DNA of 12,940 nucleotides from Candidatus Sulfopaludibacter sp. SbA3 (GTDB lineage Bacteria; Acidobacteriota; Terriglobia; Bryobacterales; Bryobacteraceae): positions 1 to 12,940 of the forward strand of contig CAMDKT010000098.1 in assembly GCA_945900935.1 (NCBI GenBank), in the 5' to 3' direction. The position numbers and the translations under genes are program-made. Below the pieces are notes generated by a model. It saw nothing but the letters and a program-made list of their open reading frames with translations. It made no database searches and was not told where the DNA came from. Below are positions 7,288 to 12,940 of the stretch, piece after piece. Position 1 is the first letter of the stretch. Every line of letters starts with the position of its first letter.

Positions 7288-7858
7288 GTGCCAGTTCCGT
7301 TCGACCATTCTTTCAAGCTTCTGACCGACGACGATCCGCGAGCGGCGCTCGCCGCCTTCGCCAATATTCCCCTTGACGCCGAGATCGAAGACGAACCCGC
7401 CGGCCGGGAATTGAACTTGGCCAATTTGAAGGTCGATAACTTTTATCGCTGCCGCCGGAAAGGCGCGGAGTTCATCATTCATTTCGAAGCCATGTCTCGT
7501 TACCGGAAAAGCGCCCTCGACCGCCAGGCAGACTACGTCCGCGCCATCGTTTTTAAATGCAAATTGCCCTGCCGGAGTTACATGCTTCTACTTACCGAAG
7601 GGGGCGTTCCGGAGAGCTTTCCCCCGCCATATCGAATGCGGCTACGGAGATTATCAGGCCCGCATTCGGCTCCGCCCGGTTCGGCTCTGGCGAATTTCCG
7701 CGTCGAGAATTCTCAAGTTGGGCCATTCGGCGATTTACCCATGGGTCCCGTTGATGAAGGCGAGCCCGAAGGAAATCGCCGCCGCCGGTATCGAGTCCAT
7801 AGAAGCCTGGAGCGTCCAACTCCTCACCGCCGCGTCTCTCAAAGAATCCCTCAGTTAA
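7288..7858 (+). pseudogene. Rpn-like PD-(D/E)XK family protein gene, broken by a frameshift
   Basis: Frame 1 from GTG 7288 reads PFDHSFKLLTDDDPRAALAAF and continues with LKVDNFYRCRRKGAEFIIHFEAMSRYR. This is the layout of Rpn/transposase-like PD-(D/E)XK proteins, in which an Asp (D50) is followed by a strand with ExQ, here E67-A-M. The last family-like residues in frame 1 are TEGGVPESFPP, to about base 7627. After that frame 1 turns into low-quality Arg/Pro-rich sequence. Frame 2 from 7628 gives a sensible continuation of 76 residues, HIECGYGDYQARIRLRPVRL and on to AAASLKESLS-type sequence, ending at TAA 7856-7858. One extra base in the C-rich stretch 7621-7628 explains the break. A TAG at 7282-7284 limits the start, and no ribosome site is visible. 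Proteins of this type are often multicopy and mobile. The break could also be a sequencing error. Confidence 0.7.
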
Positions 7859-7958
7859 CACAGTTATCGGCATTCCGCTATTTTGAGACCGCCCGGCCCC
7901 AATGTCGCCCGCCGCTCGTGACTAACGCCCCGCTCGCCCCTCTATAATAAGAGTTTCC
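7859..7958 (+). other. 100-base gap carrying the promoter of the M20 peptidase-murJ operon
   Basis: This C-rich gap lies between the broken Rpn-like gene and the M20 peptidase. Apart from the TATAAT box listed separately, I see no gene, repeat or strong hairpin. Confidence 0.5.
7918..7948 (+). promoter_or_regulatory. Sigma-70 type promoter with a perfect TATAAT box
   Basis: TATAAT at 7943-7948 matches the -10 consensus exactly, in a region of high GC where chance matches are rare. A partial -35 (GTGACT, 7918-7923) lies 19 bases upstream, longer than ideal. The expected start of transcription at about 7954-7956 lies only a few bases before ATG 7959. Confidence 0.55.
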
Positions 7959-9341
7959 ATGTCCACTCCAGCCGGTCTCACCGCTATCAAACAATGGGTC
8001 GACGCCAATCAGGCGCGTCTCCTCGAAGAACTCTTCCAACTCATCCGCATTCCCAGCATCTCCACGCTCCCGGAGCACAAAGCGGACGTCCTCCGCGCCG
8101 CCCAATTCACCGCCGCCGCCCTGGAAAAAGCCGGCCTCGAAAATATCGAAGTCATTCCCACCGATCGCCACCCGCTTATCTACGCCGATTGGCTCCACGC
8201 ACCAGGCAAGCCCACCGTCCTTTGCTACGGTCATTACGATGTCCAACCGCCCGATCCGCTCGAACTCTGGGAATCCCCGCCCTTCGAACCAACCATTCGC
8301 AACGGCAACATCTACGCCCGCGGCGCCGTCGACGACAAGGGGCAAATGTACGCCCACATCAAAGCCGTCGAGGCCTTGCAATCGCTCACCGGAACGTTCC
8401 CAGTGAATCTGAAATTCCTCATCGAAGGCGAAGAGGAGATCGGCGGCGCGTCCATCGCCAAATACGTTCCGGAGCACAAAGAAAAACTGAAAGCCGATGT
8501 CGCGCTCGTCTCCGACACTGCCTTGTACGCCGAAGGAATCCCCACCCTCTGCGTCGGTCTCCGCGGCCTCGTCTACATGGAAGTCGAAGCCTTCGGCCCC
8601 GCGCGCGATCTTCACTCGGGCCTCTATGGCGGCGCCGCGCCCAACGCCGTCTTCGGCCTCATCGAACTTCTCGCCAAAGCCAAAAATGCTGACGGAGTCA
8701 TTCAGATTCCCGGCTTTTATGACGATGTTCGCGAGCCTGCTAAAGCCGAACTCGAAAGCTGGCAGTCCCTCCCCTTCAACGAAGCCGAATACACCAACAA
8801 CGAAATCGGCGCGGCCATCACCGGCGAACCCGGTCGCAGCGTCTTTGAAAAAACCTGGTCCAGGCCGACGCTCGAAGTTCACGGCATCGCCGGCGGCTTC
8901 ACCGGCGCAGGTTCCAAAACCGTTATCCCCGCCAAGGCTCTGGCCAAAGTCAGCTTCCGCATGGTCCCCGATCAGGACCCCGAGAAAATCGTCGAGGCCT
9001 TTCGCGCCTGGGTCGCCGTCAATGCGCCCAAAGGGATTCAAGCCAACGTAAATGTCCTCGGCGTCAGCCCCGGCATCGTCGTCAATCCCGATCATCCCGC
9101 CATCGCCGTCGCCGCTGAAGCCTTCGAAGAATCCCTCGGCCGCAAGACCGTCTTCATCCGCTCCGGCGGATCGATTCCCATCGTCGGCGAATTCGCCAAA
9201 CACCTCGGCATCCCAACCGTCCTGATGGGCTTCGGACTGCCCGACGATGGCCTGCACTCTCCGAACGAAAAATTCAAACTGGCCAACTATTATCAGGCAA
9301 TCGCGACCGTCGCGCATTTCCTTGATCGTTACGGGGAATAG
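7959..9341 (+). CDS. M20 family metallopeptidase (ArgE/DapE/Acy1-type dipeptidase)
   Basis: The 460-residue cytoplasmic protein has the full M20 set of di-zinc ligands: H92 and D94 in GHYDVQPPD, the bridging D125 in RGAVDDKG, catalytic E159 and ligand E160 in EGEEEIGG, D186 in VSDT, and H433 in GLHSPNE. H219 in DLHSG is the conserved His of the dimerisation (lid) domain. The family hydrolyses dipeptides or N-acylated amino acids; the WESPPFEP stretch and overall length resemble the carnosinase/PepV-like dipeptidase branch. The exact substrate cannot be read from sequence. ATG 7959 is the only plausible start, as the next Met in frame is residue 130. There is almost no leader and only a weak AAGAG. 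It ends on the base before the GTG of murJ, so it probably leads a three-gene operon with murJ and the zinc-ribbon gene. Confidence 0.92.
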   Translation: MSTPAGLTAIKQWVDANQARLLEELFQLIRIPSISTLPEHKADVLRAAQFTAAALEKAGLENIEVIPTDRHPLIYADWLHAPGKPTVLCYGHYDVQPPDPLELWESPPFEPTIRNGNIYARGAVDDKGQMYAHIKAVEALQSLTGTFPVNLKFLIEGEEEIGGASIAKYVPEHKEKLKADVALVSDTALYAEGIPTLCVGLRGLVYMEVEAFGPARDLHSGLYGGAAPNAVFGLIELLAKAKNADGVIQIPGFYDDVREPAKAELESWQSLPFNEAEYTNNEIGAAITGEPGRSVFEKTWSRPTLEVHGIAGGFTGAGSKTVIPAKALAKVSFRMVPDQDPEKIVEAFRAWVAVNAPKGIQANVNVLGVSPGIVVNPDHPAIAVAAEAFEESLGRKTVFIRSGGSIPIVGEFAKHLGIPTVLMGFGLPDDGLHSPNEKFKLANYYQAIATVAHFLDRYGE

Positions 9342-11003
9342 GTGCCGGAACTCGACAGCGACGACGTCGCACTGCGTCAACGCAACACGGCGGAGAGCGT
9401 CGCGCGCTCGGCCGGCATCACTTCCATCGCGGTTCTCGCCAGCCGCGTCACCGGACTCGCCCGTGAAATGGCCCTCACGCGGCTATTCGGCGCCAGCGCC
9501 GCCAATGACGCTTTCCTCCTCGCCTTTCGTATCCCCAACCTGACCCGCGATCTATTCGCCGAAGGCGCTCTCAGTTCCGCCTTCGTCCCCACCTTCGTCG
9601 AATACTTGAAACGGAAATCCCGCGCCGATGCCGCCTATCTGGCCAACCTCGTCGCCACCGCCATCATCGTCATCGTCGGCGCGGTCTGCCTTCTTGGCAT
9701 GGCCTTTGCCCCTCAACTTGTAGGCCTCTTCGCCCCTGGCTTCCGCCATGTCCCCGGCAAGTTTGAAATGGCCGTCTCAATGACGCGCATCATGTGCCCC
9801 TTCCTGCTGCTCGTCGCCCTAGCCGCGCAGGTTATGGGCATTCTGAACGCCTGCAACCGCTTCGCTCTCCCGGCGCTCTCGTCGTCGATGTTCAACATCG
9901 GCTCCCTGGTCTTCGGCCTCCTCATCGGCCACGTCGCCGGGCCAAGCATCGGCGTCAGCGCCATCGAAGGCATGGCCTGGGGCGTCGTCTTCGGCGGCGC
10001 TCTCCAACTCTCCGCTCAGATCCCCAGCCTCATGCGTGAAGGCTTTCTTTTCAAACCCGCGTTCGACTTCCAACATCCCGGCCTCATCCACATCGCCAAA
10101 TTAATGGGCCCCGCAATCCTCGGCAGCGCCGCCGTGCAAATCAACGTCCTGGTGAACAGTAACTTCGCCTCGCAAATCGTCGATCCCGTCACCGGCCTGA
10201 ACGGCCCCGTCACCTGGGTCGCCTGCGCATTCCGCTTCATGCAACTGCCTCTCGGCTTGTTCGGTGTCGCCATCGGCGGAGCCACCCTTCCCGCCATCTC
10301 CCGCGCCGCCGCCAACGGCGACATGGACGACTTCCGCCGTACTCTCTCCCGCTCACTAGGCCTGGTTTTCCTGCTCACAATCCCTTCGTCGGCCGGCCTC
10401 ATCGTCATCGGCGATTCCATCATCGGGTCCCTCTTTGAGGGCCGCGAATTCCGCGCCTACGATACCCAACAAACCGCCGCCGCCCTCGCCTGGTTCGCCG
10501 TCGGCCTGGTCGGCTACGCGGCGCTCAAAATCCTCGTCCCCGCATTCTACGCGTTAAAGGATTCCCGCACGCCGATGTACATCAGCCTCGCCTCCATCGC
10601 CACCAACTATTTCATCGTCTCCAACATGACCGGCGCCCACGCCTTCGGCCACGCCGGCCTTGCGCTTTCCACCGCCGCAGTCGCCATTTCTGGCGCCATC
10701 TTGCAACTCCTTCTGCTCCGCAAACGAGTCGGCGGTATTTACGGCCGCGCACTGTTCTCCAGTGTCATGAAGATCATTTTTGCCACCGCCGTCATGAGCT
10801 TCGGCGTCTGGGGCGCAGCCTGGCTCGCGGGCCAGTGGCAGCCCGCCGGCCGCGGTCGCCACCTGGCTACATTGGCCCTCGCCATTCCAACCGGTTTAGG
10901 GCTCTATTATTACGCCTGTCGCGCACTGAAAATCGATGAATTGGATCTTGCCATTACAGCCCTCGCCAAGCCTTGGGAGCGATTGCGTGCTAAAATCCGC
11001 TAG
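9342..11003 (+). CDS. murJ: MurJ (MviN) lipid II flippase
   Basis: The 553-residue polytopic membrane protein moves lipid II across the cytoplasmic membrane for peptidoglycan synthesis. The N-terminus carries the family core ASRVTGLARE (R35, R41), ANDAFLLAFRIPN (D56) and TRDLFAEGALSSAFVP (R69). These correspond to the functionally important Arg18, Arg24, Asp39 and Arg52 of the E. coli enzyme. Many hydrophobic segments follow to the end, consistent with the usual 14 helices of this MOP-superfamily fold. The length fits the family, which is about 510-550 residues. The start is GTG 9342, immediately after the stop of the M20 gene, with GGGGAA at 9333-9338 as ribosome site inside that gene's end. 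Placement behind an M20 peptidase suggests tight co-translation. It ends 5 bases before the next start codon. Confidence 0.95.
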   Translation: MPELDSDDVALRQRNTAESVARSAGITSIAVLASRVTGLAREMALTRLFGASAANDAFLLAFRIPNLTRDLFAEGALSSAFVPTFVEYLKRKSRADAAYLANLVATAIIVIVGAVCLLGMAFAPQLVGLFAPGFRHVPGKFEMAVSMTRIMCPFLLLVALAAQVMGILNACNRFALPALSSSMFNIGSLVFGLLIGHVAGPSIGVSAIEGMAWGVVFGGALQLSAQIPSLMREGFLFKPAFDFQHPGLIHIAKLMGPAILGSAAVQINVLVNSNFASQIVDPVTGLNGPVTWVACAFRFMQLPLGLFGVAIGGATLPAISRAAANGDMDDFRRTLSRSLGLVFLLTIPSSAGLIVIGDSIIGSLFEGREFRAYDTQQTAAALAWFAVGLVGYAALKILVPAFYALKDSRTPMYISLASIATNYFIVSNMTGAHAFGHAGLALSTAAVAISGAILQLLLLRKRVGGIYGRALFSSVMKIIFATAVMSFGVWGAAWLAGQWQPAGRGRHLATLALAIPTGLGLYYYACRALKIDELDLAITALAKPWERLRAKIR

Positions 11004-11008
11004 GCATC

Positions 11009-11734
11009 ATGCTATCTGAGATTTCAACCCTGGCGCGCCTCGAACAACTCGACACCCAGACCCACCAGCTCCAAGTCCGGCTCACCGATCTTCCTAAGAT
11101 CCTGACCGCCGAAAAGAAGGACGTCGAGGCGAAGAAGTCTCACGTCGACCTCCTGCACGCCAAACTCACAGCCAACGAAAAGGAGCGACGCTCCCTCGAA
11201 GACGACATTCAGCTCCGCCAGTCCAAGCTCAAGAAACTCAAAATCCAACTCGAGCACGCGACCAGCGAGGCGCAAGTAACTGCCTTCGAACACGAAATCC
11301 AGTTCAACGAAACCGGAATCAGCAGGAACGAGGACCGGGAACTCGAACTCATGGAAGAAGCCGAAATCCTGGAGCCTCAACTCAAGAGCGAGCAGGCAGC
11401 GCTAGCCATCTCGCAAAAGGCAGGTCTCGAGCATTTCAAAGCAGCCGGGGAGGAACACAAAGCGGGCATGGCCCAAATGGCCGCGAACGCAGCGACCGCG
11501 AAGGAACTGCTCACCGCCCTCGACCCAAAGTACGCCGCGTTATACGAGCGTCTCCGCAAGAAATACAAAACCGGCCCGATCTTGTGCGAGGCCATCGAAG
11601 GCAACTGCGGCGTCTGTCAAATGGCGCTCCGCCTGGCCTTCTGGCAGGGCGTAAAAGCGGAGCCGGACAAGCTCTGGCAATGCGAAGAATGCTCCCGCAT
11701 CCTCGTCTACAACCCCGCGCAATTCCTCGCCTAA
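11009..11734 (+). CDS. Coiled-coil protein with C-terminal C4 zinc ribbon (zf-RING_7 / PF02591 type)
   Basis: Residues about 5-165 of 241 are long charged helices rich in Glu, Lys, Leu and Gln, typical of an antiparallel coiled coil. A C4 zinc ribbon follows: GNCGVCQ supplies C200 and C203, and WQCEECSRILVY supplies C225 and C228. This is the PF02591 layout, widespread in bacteria and thought to bind nucleic acid or protein partners. Its role is still poorly defined. An additional Cys (C193) lies just ahead of the ribbon. The ATG is 5 bases after the murJ stop, so it is co-transcribed. No strong Shine-Dalgarno site is visible. The stop codon TAA (11732-11734) lies within a perfect 15-base tandem duplication. 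Confidence 0.88.
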   Translation: MLSEISTLARLEQLDTQTHQLQVRLTDLPKILTAEKKDVEAKKSHVDLLHAKLTANEKERRSLEDDIQLRQSKLKKLKIQLEHATSEAQVTAFEHEIQFNETGISRNEDRELELMEEAEILEPQLKSEQAALAISQKAGLEHFKAAGEEHKAGMAQMAANAATAKELLTALDPKYAALYERLRKKYKTGPILCEAIEGNCGVCQMALRLAFWQGVKAEPDKLWQCEECSRILVYNPAQFLA

Positions 11735-11802
11735 ACCGTGTCCGCCTAAACCGTGTCACGCAGTGTCACTCGGTGTCACGCAGTGTCAGGCAGTGTCAGG
11801 CA
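11728..11802 (+). repeat. Tandem repeats: 15-bp duplication followed by five GTGTC decamers
   Basis: CGCCTAAACCGTGTC occurs twice head to tail (11728-11742 and 11743-11757), and the first copy includes the TAA of the zinc-ribbon gene. It runs into five 10-base units starting with GTGTC at 11753, 11763, 11773, 11783 and 11793: GTGTCACGCA, GTGTCACTCG, GTGTCACGCA, GTGTCAGGCA, GTGTCAGGCA. The units lack spacers, so this is not CRISPR. The last one leads into CACCTATTTC, reminiscent of the GGTGCCTGACACC-type ends of REP-like elements. Confidence 0.8.
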
Positions 11803-11859
11803 CCTATTTCAAGTTCTCCGCCCCATCGAGTGCGGGCGGCCTTCGTGTTGGTGTGCCAT
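11803..11859. other. Rest of the convergent gap, with a weak hairpin
   Basis: CCGCCC (11818-11823) and GGGCGG (11834-11839) can pair across a 10-base loop between two converging genes. There is no good U tract on either strand, so a terminator is only possible. Nothing else is seen in this stretch. Confidence 0.25.
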
Positions 11860-12940
11860 CTAATGATCCGCAATCCCCCCATCCGGGAACCGCAACTGTT
11901 GCCGCGTATGCGGCTGATACGGGCGCAGCGCCGCCACCTTCTCATCCAGATTCACTCCCAACCCAGGCCGGTCCGGCGGCTGCGCAAAACCCGATTTATA
12001 ATCAATCCCGCCGCCATAAAACAGATCCTTCCAATACTGCTCATTCCCTCGATGCGTGATCTCCTGAATCGCGAAATTCGGCGTTGAAAAATCCACATGG
12101 AGCGAAGCCAGCGTGCTCACCTCGCTCTGCGGATTGTGCGGCGCCAGCTCCACCCGGTACGCCTCCGCAATCGTCGCAATTTTCTTCATCTCCAGAATCC
12201 CTCCGCAATGCACCACGTCCGGCTGGACAAAGTCCACCAAATGACGCTGACACAGGGGCGCGAATCCATACTTCGTAAACAGCCGTTCCCCCGTCGCCAA
12301 CGGGATCCGCGTCGACGCCCGCAAATGCGCCAACTCCTCCAGATCCTCTATCTGCGTCGCCTCTTCCACAAAGTACGGCCGATACTCCTCCGCCCGCCGG
12401 CAGAAATCAATCGCCATCACTGGAGTCGCTTTCCCATGCAAATCGATGCAAATCTTGAAGTCGTCGCCAACCGCCGCGCGCACGGCTTTCAGATTCGCGA
12501 TGCCCTCGCTAACGGAACGTTGAGGATCGATCACATCCCCCTGCGTCGTAATAAACGCGGCCTTGCAACCCGTCCAGCCTTCCTGTTTAGCCTGAAGCCA
12601 GGCCTGCGCATAAGCCTGAGGCGAACTCCCGCCGGCATGCACATACATCTGCACCCGGTCTCTCGCCCGCCCGCCCAATAACTTCCAAATCGGCTGCCCC
12701 AGCGCCTGGCCCAATATGTCCCACAACGCAATCTCCACCGCGCTAATCGCCGAGTTCAATATCGGCCCGCCGCGCCATCGGGGCCAACGATACATCGCCT
12801 GCCAATGCATCTCGATGTCCGCCGGATCCTTCCCAACCAAGTAGCGCTTATGCTCCTCAATCGCCGCCGCGACGGTTGCTTCCTTGCTCGTCACCGACCC
12901 CTCGCCCAGCCCCGTCAACCCCTGGTTCGTATAGATCTTC
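11860..12940 (-). CDS. Enolase-superfamily sugar acid dehydratase, D-galactonate dehydratase-like, 5' end beyond the window
   Basis: The frame is open to the right edge. It reads KIYTNQG just before the internal TTG at 12918, which matches the N-terminal domain of these enzymes, so the true start lies outside and roughly 20-30 residues are missing. Counting from 12918, metal ligands D159 (CIDLHG), E185 (FVEEA) and E211 (ATGERL), plus H161, and the dyad D234 (VQPD) and H261 (APHNP), keep the same spacing as D183, H185, E209, E235, D258 and H285 of E. coli DgoD. Such enzymes remove water from aldonic acids to give 2-keto-3-deoxy acids. The substrate could be galactonate or another sugar acid, because this subgroup contains many specificities. 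The usual EEP after strand four is EEA here. The stop is at 11860-11862. It converges on the zinc-ribbon gene. Confidence 0.9.
   Translation of the reverse strand, partial: KIYTNQGLTGLGEGSVTSKEATVAAAIEEHKRYLVGKDPADIEMHWQAMYRWPRWRGGPILNSAISAVEIALWDILGQALGQPIWKLLGGRARDRVQMYVHAGGSSPQAYAQAWLQAKQEGWTGCKAAFITTQGDVIDPQRSVSEGIANLKAVRAAVGDDFKICIDLHGKATPVMAIDFCRRAEEYRPYFVEEATQIEDLEELAHLRASTRIPLATGERLFTKYGFAPLCQRHLVDFVQPDVVHCGGILEMKKIATIAEAYRVELAPHNPQSEVSTLASLHVDFSTPNFAIQEITHRGNEQYWKDLFYGGGIDYKSGFAQPPDRPGLGVNLDEKVAALRPYQPHTRQQLRFPDGGIADH

Noticed and set aside
7628..7947. Frame 1 continuation of the Rpn-like gene to 7947
   Set aside because: After about 7627 this frame is Arg/Pro-rich and unlike the family, while frame 2 continues the family sequence. 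The long tail is a product of the frameshift.
7878..9380. 500-codon open frame on the minus strand
   Set aside because: It lies opposite the M20 peptidase, whose metal ligands are complete. The translation is Gly/Asp/Phe-rich with no recognisable domain and results from codon bias on the other strand.
11753..11802. Possible CRISPR array
   Set aside because: The units are only 10 bases long and adjoin without spacers, and there are no cas genes.
11584..12087. Plus-strand frames of 167 and 98 codons over the repeat region
   Set aside because: They run through the zinc-ribbon gene, the tandem repeats and the antisense of the dehydratase gene, with no protein-like composition.

Overview
The window looks like chromosomal DNA of a high-GC soil bacterium. 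The mix of an IS4/Tn5-type transposase, a decayed Rpn-like (PD-(D/E)XK) gene, a C4 zinc-ribbon coiled-coil protein and a galactonate-dehydratase-type enolase suggests an acidobacterium of the Solibacter/Bryobacter kind. That placement is inferred from gene content only.

Layout, left to right. (1) 1-373: the 3' end of an IS4-family (Tn5-like) transposase gene, cut by the window edge and shifted in frame at a run of eight A. (2) 480-7258: three tightly packed plus-strand genes that look like one transcription unit. Gene A is a 732-residue protein of unknown function with a glycine-rich, beta-strand-like front half. Gene B is a 937-residue fusion of an N-acetylmuramoyl-L-alanine amidase (PGRP/Amidase_2 fold), a GHSAG serine hydrolase and a metacaspase-like C14 protease. 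Gene C is a 582-residue HEMTH zinc metallopeptidase of the gluzincin type. A perfect 11-bp hairpin sits over the stop codon of gene C and probably ends the unit. (3) 7288-7858: an Rpn-like nuclease-fold gene broken by a frameshift. (4) 7959-11734: a housekeeping-type run of an M20 dipeptidase, the lipid II flippase murJ and a C4 zinc-ribbon coiled-coil protein, behind a perfect TATAAT box. (5) 11728-11802: a short array of tandem repeats. (6) 11860-12940, minus strand: a galactonate-dehydratase-like enolase-superfamily gene whose 5' end lies beyond the right edge.

The accessory part is 480-7258. Three hydrolytic or proteolytic activities (amidase, serine hydrolase, caspase) are fused in one polypeptide, flanked by an unknown protein and a second protease, and none of the three proteins shows a signal peptide. 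This resembles a cytoplasmic regulated-proteolysis, cell-death or conflict module, possibly with protein A as substrate or effector. That role is inference; the domains are read directly from motifs. The plus strand is G-richer than C up to the end of gene C and C-richer than G beyond it whatever the gene direction, so the trio and the right-hand genes have different compositional histories or orientations. The IS remnant on the left and the broken gene on the right fit an insertion-prone site.
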